The position numbers and the translations under genes are program-made. Shown here piece by piece: positions 1 to 10,740 of a DNA stretch of 64,000 nucleotides. Origin of the DNA: Neocallimastix lanati (nom. inval.). Its lineage: Eukaryota; Neocallimastigomycota; Neocallimastigomycetes; Neocallimastigales; Neocallimastigaceae. Where the stretch lies: contig JACVTC010000015.1 in NCBI GenBank assembly GCA_016946835.1, forward strand, positions 1,333,501 through 1,397,500. The letters run 5' to 3'. The notes below the pieces were generated by a model. The model had not been told where the DNA came from, did not search any database, and was given only the letters and a program-made list of their open reading frames with translations. Each line of letters opens with the position of its first letter. The first letter of the stretch is position 1.

Positions 1-577
1 TTAATATTAAATTTAAAGATGAATTATTAAGACTTTATTATGTATTATGTATTTAATATTAAATTTAAAGATGAATTATTAAGACTTTATTATGTATTAA
101 ATATTAACTTTATTATGTATTTATAATTAAACTTAAGATGAAATACTAAGATTTTTATAATATATAATAGTTGTAAATGATTTGTTCATTTTTTATATAA
201 TTGATCTTAATTATTATATATAAAATGAACAAATCATTTACAATTATTATATACAATAGATCAATTATTCTCAAAAGAATATAAAATAGAGTTTATGTCC
301 CAAATGATAAATTTTTTTAAATATTGAAAAAGCATGTGAGTTTTTAATTAATTAAATTATTATAGGAGTAATTATAAATATATATAAAAAAAAATATATA
401 TGTATATGTAAATATAAAAAATAAAATATATAAAAGCAAATATTAGTTTGAATTTATTTTTAATTATTTATATTATTTATTTTTATTTAAAAATAATTAT
501 TAAATAATTTAAAAAAAAAAAAAAAGAAACAGTGTAGTTTTGATATTATTTTTTAAAATATTTCAAAAATAAAGAAA
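1..577. repeat. AT-rich upstream region with tandem repeat and hairpin
   Basis: No gene seen. A unit of about 46 bp starts at 1, is repeated almost exactly from about 54 to 100, and has a decayed third copy to about 150. A long inverted repeat follows: 22-bp identical arms at 171-192 and 222-243, extendable with one mismatch to about 161-253. The rest is homopolymer-rich DNA that would contain the promoter of the dockerin gene. Confidence 0.7.
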
Positions 578-3500
578 ATGAGAGTTTCGTTTCCTTTATT
601 GATATCATTAACTATTGCTTCAAAAGCTTTAGCTGATTCTGAATGTTGGGCAGAAGCCCTTGGTTACAAATGTTGTACTAATACTAAATCCGTAAATTTC
701 ACGGATGAAAATGGAAGTTGGGGTTTTGAAAACAATGTTAGATGTGGTATAATTGAAGAGACAACGATTTCTTCTGTGAAAGACGAAAATGACGTCACTA
801 CTGAAACAGATATAACTGAAAAGTACATTAAAAACCCATCATTTGAAAAGGATGACATAAGTCTCCTTTCCCCGGACAATACTCGTGGTGCATACGTTGC
901 CAAAAGTTTGGTCGACTGGAATCTCACAGGAGATTACGGTGTGAGTGATATTATGACTGCTGATGCCACGGCCACAGATAATAACTTCGGTGCTCCAGGT
1001 AATCCTTCTGATGGTAAACAGATGTACTATATTCGTAACGCCTGGAAAGTTACCGAAGCTTCATTACTCCAGAGTGTGACTTTGCCTGCTGGTATCTATA
1101 AACTAACGGTTGACAATAAGTGTGTGACCCAATCATTTCATTATGCCTACCTTGTGGCAGGTGAAGAAAATATTGTTCTACCTTTCTATGACTATTTACC
1201 AGATGAATGGACAACAACTGAACTTTTATTCATGCTTTCTGAAGAAACAACCATTGATATTGGTATAGAGCTTGTTTTCTTTAATAGTTCTGGAGGAAGT
1301 GTGTTAGTGGATAACTTCCATCTTTATCGTGTTCCAAAAACTAGTGTTAAAGCGGAGACACAAAATGAAAATGATGTACCCTCCTTCACCGAAGGAGTCA
1401 TCAACAATAAATTCGTGTCGGAAGCTGATATGAAACTTGACCTCCTTCAGATGCTTGCTGACTTCTCTACCTATTTGGTGAATGACTTCAGGGAATGTGT
1501 CGAACCAAATAGCTTATGTGAAAGCTGTGGATGCTTCATGGGTGAGAACACTATGGCCAATGATGAGAGAGGTGTACGTCCCAATGCTGACCTTTCCATG
1601 ATTTGCGCCTTCCTTGTGAAGTATGCTAAGCCTAAGGGAATAAAACTTCCAGAAGGAGTGACTTACGATATACTGGAAGAATTAGCCTTGAAGTCCCTCG
1701 TATTTGCTTACTCCACCCACAAAGCAAATAAGTTGAAGGTGTGTGCTGGTGGTACTTACTGGGGTTCTACCTCCGTTGATGAAAATGTTTGGGAATCAAG
1801 TCTCTGGGCAATGTCTGTGGCTTATTCTGCTTATTTCCAATGGGACAAGCTCTCCGTTGCTCAAAAAGGCTACATTGAGAATCTTCTTAAGGCAGAGTGT
1901 AACTATGAACTTTACCGTGAAATCCCTACTGGCTATAAAGGTGATACCAAGGCAGAAGAAAATGGATGGGAAGCAGATATACTTGCCGCAACCCTTGGTC
2001 TCTTCCCTGATGATAAACTTGCAAGCCAATGGTTTGAACGTATGCGTGAAATGGCTATTAACTCTTACTCTCATCCTAGCGATGCTAAAAACAAAACTGT
2101 CATTGATGAGTGGTACGACGAAAAGACTGTGGCTGACCTTTACATAGGACCAAACCTTTACAAGGACTACTCCCTCCAAAATCATAATCTCTTCCATACT
2201 TCCTATCAAAATGTCGTTCAACAAGAACTCGGTGAGGCAGCCCTTGCCCTCAAATTGTTCCAATTAGGATTGAAGGGTAAAGAAAAGTGGAAGAGTAATG
2301 CCCTTATGCACCACAACCAGGAAGTACAAGACAACATCCTTAACTGGCTTGCCTTGGCAGACGGAGAACTTGCTATGCCTAATGGTAATGACTGGTCACT
2401 TTTCCTTTACGATCAAATTACCTCCTACTCCACCTTGGCTTGTTTCCTCAGAGATCCTAATGCCCTTATGCTTGAAAATCTTGCATACAAGTACATCAAG
2501 GCTCGTCAGAAGACTACCCCTGATGGTTCTTGGCTTCTTCGTCCAGATGTCGGTGCTCGTCGTATGGGTGTCGAGGCTCACCGTGTCATGATGACATATC
2601 TCATGCACGACGTACTCTCCACAGAAGATCTCACCCCTACCTCTTGGGATGATTTCAACCGCAAGTATGCTGAGGCCCATATAATTACTGATCAAAACAT
2701 TATCCGTGCTTCCACCGACTACCGTTTCTCTTGCTTCTCATGGTCAAACGGCTTAAAAAGTTATACTGGTTACTTTGCTTCTAACTCTGTCGACAAGAAT
2801 AAGATTGTCGTACCTTACCGTGCCTACAATACCGGTAACATCCTCGGTTGGTACGAGAACGAAGAAGCCTACCCAGATGCTAGACCTATCATTGCTGGAA
2901 ACTATCAACTCGAAGGCAATAGCTATGCTATGAACGGTGAAATTAGTTGCAATGATGATACTATCGATAACCGCTTTGCCATCTATTCCACACCAAATAA
3001 TGCGATCATCTACATCGACTATGTGACGGCTATTACTGATGTGACCATTACAGCAGAGTTGGGTGGTATGCTTGCTATCTCTACCGATGAATTGATGAAA
3101 ACAAAGCGTACCCTCTACTTTGACAATTCTGCTAATATCGTTGGTCAGGGTGAGATCAAATTGGCAAATGGAGAAAGTATTGCTTTCAAGCAGTTCGATG
3201 GTTCATCATTTATACAAATTAAGAGTGAATGGGTGAATGTCGATAATGAACTCGGTGTGGTTAGCATGAACGGTAAGAAAATTGGATTCGGTGATCGTGG
3301 CTCCAACAACTCCATTTACACCTCAAAGCTTTACCCAATGTTCAGCACAAATATTCGTGAGGTCAAGGAGAACGAAGTCATTGATGCCCGTAATCTTGTG
3401 TACTACAGTCTTACTAATGCTGAAGAAACAGAATCTTTTGCTAAGACTGTAATGAAGCTTGTTGATCAATTGGCCCAAGGATGGAATGGTGTCATCGCCG

Positions 3501-3883
3501 CTGACCGTGAAGCTGCCTACATCTTTATCAGCAACTTCAAGGGTGATGAAGAATGTACACTTTCCGGCATCAAATACGGTGAATACGCTCCAATCTTCCC
3601 AAAGTTGAAGACCAGCATTGTCAATGGTGAAGCCTCAGTGAAACTCAACCTTCAACAAAACACCTCCTACGCTCAAGTCATTTCCATTGGTATCGTTGGT
3701 GGTAAGGATCTTGAATGCGAAATGGAGAGTAACGGTGAGGCTTACATCACTTCAAAGTATGATGACACTATTGGTGTAGTGATCGGTAATGGTAATGCTG
3801 CTACCAATATCACTGTAAAGAAGAACGTTACCTATAAAGTATATAGCAAACCAGATGGTAGTGTTCAAGTTGAGAGTCAATAA
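578..3883 (+). CDS. Secreted dockerin-bearing carbohydrate-active enzyme candidate (polysaccharide lyase-like, family uncertain)
   Basis: 1101 aa, single exon, ATG at 578 with A-rich leader. Residues 1-19 form a signal peptide. Residues 23-58 are one fungal dockerin: CWAEALGYKCC, a central TDENGSWGFEN and a final RCGI. This module attaches enzymes to anaerobic-fungal cellulosomes, so the protein should be extracellular. Residues about 80-255 resemble a beta-sandwich carbohydrate-binding module of rumen Bacteroidetes type (NPSFE start, LPAGIYKLTVD, DNFHLY end). Residues about 275-710 are mainly helical with conserved-looking NHNLFHTSYQNVVQQELGE and RPDVGARRMGVEAHR stretches. The remainder to 1101 looks all-beta. 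A helical toroid followed by a beta-sandwich is the plan of several polysaccharide lyase families, but I recognise no diagnostic catalytic motif. Base composition is much richer in G+C than both flanks, and no intron is present. I infer bacterial origin plus fusion to a fungal dockerin. The dockerin is secure; the enzyme class is a guess. Confidence 0.85.
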   Translation: MRVSFPLLISLTIASKALADSECWAEALGYKCCTNTKSVNFTDENGSWGFENNVRCGIIEETTISSVKDENDVTTETDITEKYIKNPSFEKDDISLLSPDNTRGAYVAKSLVDWNLTGDYGVSDIMTADATATDNNFGAPGNPSDGKQMYYIRNAWKVTEASLLQSVTLPAGIYKLTVDNKCVTQSFHYAYLVAGEENIVLPFYDYLPDEWTTTELLFMLSEETTIDIGIELVFFNSSGGSVLVDNFHLYRVPKTSVKAETQNENDVPSFTEGVINNKFVSEADMKLDLLQMLADFSTYLVNDFRECVEPNSLCESCGCFMGENTMANDERGVRPNADLSMICAFLVKYAKPKGIKLPEGVTYDILEELALKSLVFAYSTHKANKLKVCAGGTYWGSTSVDENVWESSLWAMSVAYSAYFQWDKLSVAQKGYIENLLKAECNYELYREIPTGYKGDTKAEENGWEADILAATLGLFPDDKLASQWFERMREMAINSYSHPSDAKNKTVIDEWYDEKTVADLYIGPNLYKDYSLQNHNLFHTSYQNVVQQELGEAALALKLFQLGLKGKEKWKSNALMHHNQEVQDNILNWLALADGELAMPNGNDWSLFLYDQITSYSTLACFLRDPNALMLENLAYKYIKARQKTTPDGSWLLRPDVGARRMGVEAHRVMMTYLMHDVLSTEDLTPTSWDDFNRKYAEAHIITDQNIIRASTDYRFSCFSWSNGLKSYTGYFASNSVDKNKIVVPYRAYNTGNILGWYENEEAYPDARPIIAGNYQLEGNSYAMNGEISCNDDTIDNRFAIYSTPNNAIIYIDYVTAITDVTITAELGGMLAISTDELMKTKRTLYFDNSANIVGQGEIKLANGESIAFKQFDGSSFIQIKSEWVNVDNELGVVSMNGKKIGFGDRGSNNSIYTSKLYPMFSTNIREVKENEVIDARNLVYYSLTNAEETESFAKTVMKLVDQLAQGWNGVIAADREAAYIFISNFKGDEECTLSGIKYGEYAPIFPKLKTSIVNGEASVKLNLQQNTSYAQVISIGIVGGKDLECEMESNGEAYITSKYDDTIGVVIGNGNAATNITVKKNVTYKVYSKPDGSVQVESQ

Positions 3884-4001
3884 AATAATTATACCATATT
3901 CAAGCATAAAGTCGTCCTTCTCCCTTAAAGACTAAAGATACCCTTCTATTATGACAACAATACCCTTTTTAATTTCAATTTATTACGGCTTTATCAAGCA
4001 A

Positions 4002-4050
<49 letters not shown>

Positions 4051-4585
4051 GAACCTCTGGTAGGAATTTCATATAGAATAAAAATTAATTAAATAAATTA
4101 AATAAATAAATAAATAGAAAAAATTAAAATAAGTAGATATATGAATAAATAAATAATTAAATAATTATTTAAATAAAAAGTTAAGTAAATAAATAAATAA
4201 TTATAGAGATAAATTAATAAATTAATAAATTAATAAATAGATCGTATTAATTATTGTTATTTATTAATTATTGTTATTGCCATGGTTTTATTTTAAAATA
4301 TATTTAATATATTTTTATTGCTTATGATAGTAGGGATTAGAATTTTATACCTAAATTTGTAACAAAAAATAAAAAAAAAAAAAGATTTTAAAAATAGATA
4401 AATAAGTAAATAGATAGATAAATAAATAAATAGATTAAATAGATAAATAAATAAAAATAAATAAAAATAAATAACAAAAATCTTTATTTATTCATAACTT
4501 TATTTTTAAAAAATTTAATGTTTTTTATTGTTTTTCATTTTTTTTCTTAAAATAATTTTATAAAAATAATTTTATTTTAACTTGA
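3884..4585. other. AT-rich intergenic DNA
   Basis: No gene seen. Contains a poly(A) run of more than 40 nt near 4003-4049 and AAATA-type microsatellites. Nothing else is recognisable. Confidence 0.6.
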
Positions 4586-4586
4586 A

Positions 4587-4857
4587 TATAGTGTTTATAA
4601 GAAAATTAAGGAATATTATTTTTATTTTTAAAAAAAGTGGCAAAAGTATTTATCAACTAATATGGAATTTAGGGTAACTGAAAAACAAATTATTAAATCA
4701 ATTTGAGAATAATAACAAATAATTAAACAGAAATATAGTATTTATTAGAAAATTAAGGAATATTATTTGTATTTTTAAAAAGTAGCAAAAGCATTTATCA
4801 ATTAATATGGAATTTAAGGTAACTGAAAAACAAATTATTAAATCAATTAGAGAAAAT
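4587..4857 (+). repeat. Tandem duplication of the ankyrin gene 5' end
   Basis: About 120 bp at roughly 4587-4705 recur at roughly 4736-4850. Both copies contain a leader and a start ATG (4662 and 4807) followed by nearly the same first codons (MEF-VTEKQIIKSI). The upstream copy has a stop soon after (AATTTGAGA for AATTAGAGA). The second copy leads into the long ankyrin reading frame, so the first is a dead duplicate of the promoter-proximal region. Confidence 0.75.
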
Positions 4858-7731
4858 GATATAAGTAAATTACAAGATTTCGTATATCAACTATGTAAAG
4901 ATAATAATGAAAGATTGTTAAATGTATTGATTGACCATTGTACTTCAATTAATAAGATAATATTAAAATTACTTTTAATTTATAAAAATAAAGAAAAAGT
5001 TTCAAATAAAAATTAAAAAATTTATTTAAAAAGGAAATTGAAGGGAAAAAAATTTTAAAATCAATAAAAATTAATTATTGTAAAAATGATATTTCCAATT
5101 ATAGCACACCCATAAGTATTGCTTGTAATTATAATAATAAAAATATTGTTAAATCATTTATTTATTATGGAGCAAATGTCAATTTAGCAAGTAAAAATGG
5201 TAAGGTACCAATAATTATAGCTTGTTCGCATTCTAATAAAAATATTGTTGAATATTTGGTGGAAAGTGGAGCCAAAATAAATGAGAAGAACCAAAATGGT
5301 GATACAGCTTTATTAATATCTTATAAAAAAAAATAAAATTAAATTAACAAAATATTTAGTAGAGCATAGGGCACATGTAAACATTAAAAATAAAAAAGGT
5401 AATACACCATTACTTCAAGCATATATTAATAAAAATGGTAAACTTTTTAAATATTTAGTAGAACACCGAGCGGATCTTAATGTAGTGGGAAAAAATGGTG
5501 ATCCACTATTATATAAAGCGTATACTGATAAAAACAATAAAATTTTTAAATATTTAGTAGAACACGGAGCGGATCTTAATGTAGTTGGAAAAAATGGTGA
5601 TCCACTATTATATAAAGTGTATACTGATAAAAACGATAGAATTTTAAAATATTTAGTAGAACACGGAGCTGATATTAATGTGACAGACAAAAGAGGTAAT
5701 CCATTACTGTGTATTGCATATGATGATAAAAATGAAGATTTAGTAAAATATTTAGTGGGCCATGGTACAAAGGTAAACTCAAGAATCGGTCATAAGTTAT
5801 TAAAATCAGCAATTTATTTTAGAAATGAAGATTTAATAAAATATTTAGTTGATCATGAAGTATGTGATATCAATATGGAAATGGATGACTATTGTAGTAA
5901 ACCATTAATTGACGCAATTGATGCGTATAGAAGAAGGAATCGGATTGAAATAATAAAATATTTAGTAGATCACGGAGCCAATGTTAACATAAGAGGTAAT
6001 TATGGACGTACTCCTCTAATAGAGGCATGTAGGAATAATGATTTTAATGATAATGATGAATTGATAAAATATTTAATAGATCAAGGAGCAGATATTAATA
6101 GTTAATCATCTGATTATGGATCTCCTCTAGAAATAGCCTGTATAAATAGAAACATTGCTTTAGTGAAATATTTGATGGACCATGGAGCAAGAATAGATAA
6201 TAAATATGGTGGCTTGGCATTAATTAAAGCTTGTAAATATAACTATGAAGAAATTGTAAAATATTTAGTGGATAATGGTGTAGATATAAATTATAAGAAC
6301 AGCGATACACCATTGACAGTTTCATGTAAATGTAGAAATTTAAATTTAATAAAATATTTAGTTGATAATGGTGCAGATATAGACCCAAAAAGCGATGATT
6401 GTTATGGTCACACACCGTTAATCATTGCATGTAATTACAAAAATGATAAGCTAATAAAATTTTTGGTTGAAAATGGGGCGGATATAAACTTGAAAGATAA
6501 AAAATTTCAATCGCCATTATCCATTGCTTGTTCAAATGAAAATGAGGAATTAATAAAGTATTTAGTGGATCATGGAGCAGATACTAATATATTAAGTAGT
6601 GATGATAAAACACCATTATTTATAGCATGTGAAAAAGGTAATATTAATATAATAAAATATTTAATTCCTCACGAAGCCGACGTAAATATCAGGAATTGTT
6701 ATAATTATACACCATTAATGTACGTACTATATCATATAGGTAATAGGAATAGTATCGATATAATGTATTATTTAGTAGATCACGGAGCAGAAATAAATAT
6801 TGAAGATAATTCTGGTTATACATCATTAATGTATGCATATAAAAGAAATAATATCAATGTAGTGAAATATTTAGTAGATCATGGAAAAGAAATCAATACG
6901 GAAAGCATTTACGGTGCAACACCATTAATTTTGGGGTGTGACAATAATAACATTGAAATGGTAAAATATTTAGTGGATAATGGAGCGGATATTAATTTTA
7001 AAAATAAAGAAGGGAATACCTCATTCATTATCGCTTATAAAAATAATAATATTGAAATATTGAAATATTTAATTTCATGTGGTCCCGATATCAATGTTCT
7101 AATTACTAAAAAGTGTGAAGAAGGAAATAAAACTTTTGTAGAACTTTTAAGGGAAAATGGAGTTGATATGAACATTAAAGATAGTAACAGAAATACACTG
7201 CTACATATAGCTTGTAATACTGGAGATAAAGAATTAGTAAAATATTTAGTCAATTATGGAGTAGATGTCAATGAAGAAAATAAAAATGGTAATACCGCAT
7301 TATCTATAGCATGTAATAGGAGACATATAAATATCGTAAGATATTTAGTAAAACACGGAGCAAATGTTAACAAAAGAGAAAAAGATGGTAATACCCCATT
7401 TATCTATTCCTGTATTAATGGAAATATTGATATCGTAAAATGCCTAGTGGAACATGGCGCAGAAATCAACGTAAAAAATGACAATAATGATACTCCATTA
7501 ATTGTTGCTTGTTACTATCGAGATTTTCTTATCGTAAAATATTTAGTGGAGCATGGAGCAGATGTCAATATAAAAAATAATAATGGCGATTCACCATTAA
7601 CGATTGGATATATTTATAAAGATAGTAATAATAAATATGATTTTACTGTTAATGAAAATTATATCTATCGACCTAGGAATATTGATAAGAAAATAATAAG
7701 ATATTTAAAAAATTATAAAGCTAAAAATTAA
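4807..7731 (+). pseudogene. Ankyrin-repeat protein gene, disrupted (two frameshifts, one stop)
   Basis: Reading continues over about 2.9 kb (about 970 codons) of roughly 33-residue ankyrin repeats with the recurring core KYLVDHGADIN. The start is ATG 4807. Near 5001-5016 the frame moves, hitting TAA at 5014-5016. It returns to the original frame at an A9 run near 5326-5334. An in-frame TAA interrupts at 6103-6105, between DINS and SSDYGSP; repeats continue in the same frame to TAA at 7729-7731. Upstream of the ankyrin repeats is a non-repeat N-terminal domain of about 80 residues. Ankyrin proteins bind other proteins; the partner is not deducible. Three breaks suggest a pseudogene, but the two shifts lie in A-rich runs and exactly cancel, so assembly error or indel polymorphism is possible. 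Confidence 0.8.
5421..5687 (+). repeat. Near-identical 99-bp tandem repeat units inside the ankyrin gene
   Basis: Three successive units of 99 bp (three times 33 codons) differ at only a few positions, for example CCGAG/CGGAG and GTGGGA/GTTGGA, whereas other repeats of the gene are diverged. This indicates recent unequal exchange adding whole ankyrin repeats. Confidence 0.75.
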
Positions 7732-7734
7732 AAA

Positions 7735-7901
7735 TATTAAATAAATAAAAATAATATATATATAAAACTGATAAAATATAAATAAAAAAAGAAAAAAAAA
7801 AAAAATTTTTTTTTTTTCTTTTCCACATTTTTTAATTCATTATGATAATAGGAGGGGTCCTATCGGAGGAATTCGTATGTTATTCAATACAATATAATAT
7901 C

Positions 7902-7977
<76 letters not shown>

Positions 7978-8000
7978 TAATAATAATATTATTATTTAAT
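7735..8000. other. AT-rich spacer with poly(A) and (TA)n
   Basis: Homopolymer T and A blocks, an A run of about 49 nt ending near 7950, and a TATA microsatellite to about 7975. No gene seen. Confidence 0.5.
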
Positions 8001-8195
8001 ATAATAGGAAAATGTTTATGTCTAATCCGATTCAGTTTGTCGGTGTTAAATAGTAATTCTAATAATATGAACAATAATAGTAATAATAATAATGATACAA
8101 GTATGTCCTATATTGATAATAATAATTATGATTTAGTAAATATTTAGTAAATATTTGTAATAATTTCGATAATTTATTGAATTATTGTAGTGATG

Positions 8196-8236
<41 letters not shown>

Positions 8237-8969
8237 CAATTTGATATTGATGATCGATCTATTAAATAATAAAAACTATTTTTAATCACAACAATAATAA
8301 TTTATTTTAATTATACTAATCTATTAAGTAATATTAATAAGTAATAATAAGTAATAATCAATTAGATAATAGTATATTAATCAATGCTAATATTTACAAT
8401 AATCCTCAAAGTAATACTAATGATCCGTTAAATAGCAATAATAGTTTATATAGTAGTAATAATTTATGAAATAATAACAATTTATTGAATAATACTCATA
8501 ATTCTAATGATCTATTAAGCTTTAAGTATACATATATGATACTTAAAATTTATTTAAGTAATACTACCGGAAAGGCCTCGGGAACCATATTTAAAAATTG
8601 ACAATATTCCATAATGTAATTTACAATGTGTCGATTTACATTTTACGATTTAATAAATTATTTAATAGTAATACTAATAAATACAATGATAATAATTTTA
8701 TTAATCGTAATTCAAATAATAATGATATATAAAATAGTAATTATAATTACAATGACAATCTTTTAAAATAGTCTGAGTCATTGCAATGATATAACAGTTT
8801 ATTTAATAATGTTTTAATAAAAAGAATTTATTTATTAAATAGTATTAAATATAAATTATTTGATAGTAATTTTATTAAAGAATATTATCAGAAATAGTAG
8901 AATGGAATGTATCAATTATGTAAGAAATTGTTATAATAATTAATCAGTGAATAATTCCTTCAATAATAA

Positions 8970-9013
<44 letters not shown>

Positions 9014-9228
9014 AATACCTATTATAATAACATTAAATATAATCACAATAATAACAATAGTAAAAACATTGATATAAATAACAAATCTAATAACAATAAT
9101 AACAATAAGAGTAATAATCGTAACAACTTCAGTAATCATAGTAATAACAATATTAATAACCATACCAATAACAACATTAGTAATAACAATAACAATACCA
9201 ATAATAACAGTAATAATATCAGTTATTA
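8000..9228 (+). pseudogene. Decayed Asn-rich low-complexity protein gene
   Basis: Plus-strand frames give consecutive Asn-rich pieces broken by stops and shifts: LNSNSNNMNNNS and DNNNYDLVNI near 8046-8147, NNFDNLLNYCSDVY before a poly-Asn run near 8160-8265, LNSNNSLYSSNN near 8428-8468, and a last stretch from about 9015 to TAA at about 9228 with NRNNFSNHSNNN. A poly(A) of about 40 nt interrupts near 8970-9011. The codon pattern (AAT/AAC-rich with Ser, Asp, Thr) is that of the Asn-rich regions in BUB1 here, so it looks like former coding sequence. No domain is recognisable. Confidence 0.4.
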
Positions 9229-9355
9229 AACATTATATTAAATTTAATTAATAAATAAACGTTTTTAAAAACAAACTTTTCTTTATTATTAATATTATTA
9301 TTATATTATTATTTTTAGCTATCATTTTATTAGAAATATAATTATAGTTAATATA

Positions 9356-9389
<34 letters not shown>

Positions 9390-9580
9390 TGTGTTACCTT
9401 ATTCATAATAACTATAATTAATTTAAAAAATAATAATTAGAATTAATTATTAAAAAAATTTAAATATAAAAATAATTTTATATTAGAGAAAAGTAATTTC
9501 CTTTAAGAAATATTAAGATGAAAATTAATAATTGAAAAGTAATATAAATAAAAGAAAGAAATAATTATAAAAAAAAAATA

Positions 9581-9688
9581 TCAGCTCTAATGAGTAGGAG
9601 GGCGTGGAGGTTTGTGAAGAAGCCTAGGATGTGAATCCGGGTGAAACAGCCTCTAGTGCAGATCTTGGTGGTAGTAGCAAATATTCAA
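9581..9688 (+). pseudogene. Stray fragment of 25S/28S (LSU) rRNA
   Basis: About 108 bp of unusually GC-rich sequence read as eukaryotic LSU rRNA on the plus strand. It contains GAGTAGGAGGGCGTGGAGGT, a stretch like AAGCC...GTGA..CCGGGTGAAAC, CCTCTAGTGCA and then GATCTTGGTGGTAGTAGCAA. The last motif is a hallmark of the 5' third of LSU rRNA. Similarity stops abruptly after AAATATTCAA and before TCAGCTC. No other rRNA sequence is in the window, so this is an isolated insertion, not an rDNA unit. Confidence 0.85.
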
Positions 9689-9689
9689 T

Positions 9690-9897
9690 TATAATAATAA
9701 AAAAAATCAATGAAACTAAATTGGTCAAAATGGCTTAAATAAAGAAATACTTTTAGATATTAAAATAGAATAAAAATATAGAAATAATTACACATTCTAT
9801 AAAAATTTTTTAAATGAAAAAAACAGTAAAAATAATGAACAACCTTTAAATTGGTCTAGAAAATTCAACAATTGATTTATTCATTATAATAATAATA

Positions 9898-9943
<46 letters not shown>

Positions 9944-10020
9944 GTAGTAATAATAATAATAAATATATATTATAATTATAACAATAATAACAAATAATAA
10001 TAATATTATTATTAATAATA
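9690..10020. other. AT-rich spacer
   Basis: Asn/Lys-type AT-rich sequence and an (AAT)n tract near 9899-9941. No supported gene. Confidence 0.45.
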
Positions 10021-10024
10021 AATT

Positions 10025-10215
10025 AACTTAATAGTAAATAATAAATAATAAATAATAAATAATAAATAATAAATAATAAATAATTGAATAATAAATAATA
10101 ATTAAATAATAAATAATAAATAATAAATAATAAATAATAAATAATAATAAATAATAAATAAAAAATAAAAAATAAAAAATAGAAATAGTAAATAATTGAA
10201 TAATAAATAATTGAA
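10025..10215 (-). repeat. TTTATTA heptamer array
   Basis: Roughly 190 bp of imperfect AATAAAT units on the plus strand (TTTATTA on the minus strand), interspersed with TTGAATAATAA. On the minus strand it lies 3' of the LINE relic at 10645-10740, as the array at 63350 follows a LINE end. Confidence 0.75.
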
Positions 10216-10431
10216 TAATAATAGTTTTTTTTTTTTTTTTTTTTTTTTGTCTTTTGTAAGTATAAAGGTATAAAGTTCATTGGTTTAAAAAAAAAACAAT
10301 AATAATAGCAAGTGCAGCGCATTTTACTGATTCCAAAGGTCAAGGTCATTTTATTTTTATTTTATTTTTATTTTTCTTTTTTTTTTTTTGATACTTCCAA
10401 TCATGAGTTATTATTTATAAGGTTTTTTTTT

Positions 10432-10476
<45 letters not shown>

Positions 10477-10644
10477 AGGATTTTTGTAGTGGGGGGCTAA
10501 CAAGACAATTATCATTAGCAAAACAGGTCACCACCACAGTTTTTCTCCTTTCTTTCTTTCTTTCTTTCTAAAAACTAAAAACCATAAATATTGATCTAAT
10601 AATAATTTATGAGAAAAAAAAAAAGTATTGTCTGAAACTCTTTT

Positions 10645-10740
10645 TTTTAGTTACCATTTTTTGACAAAATCTTTACTCCTACATTAATGAGTGAACTTCC
10701 ACGGAAAATATTACGATTAGTAAGATCCCCTTTCCTTAGG
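10645..10740 (-). mobile_element. Non-LTR retrotransposon (LINE) reverse transcriptase relic
   Basis: The minus strand encodes KGDLTNRNIFRGSSLINVGV followed by KILSK. This resembles the RT segment of LINEs usually seen as KGD..NP.NYRGISLLN...KILSK. Only about 30 residues survive; both sides are homopolymer-rich. The assignment rests on this one motif. Confidence 0.55.

Noticed and set aside
1743-2695. Several open frames of 97-155 codons overlapping the dockerin gene
   Set aside because: Shadows in other frames of the long, better-supported CDS 578-3883.
7842-8147. 101-codon frame with poly-Lys and alternating Tyr/Ile
   Set aside because: Created by a poly(A) and a TA microsatellite; only its last Asn-rich part is kept as part of the relic.
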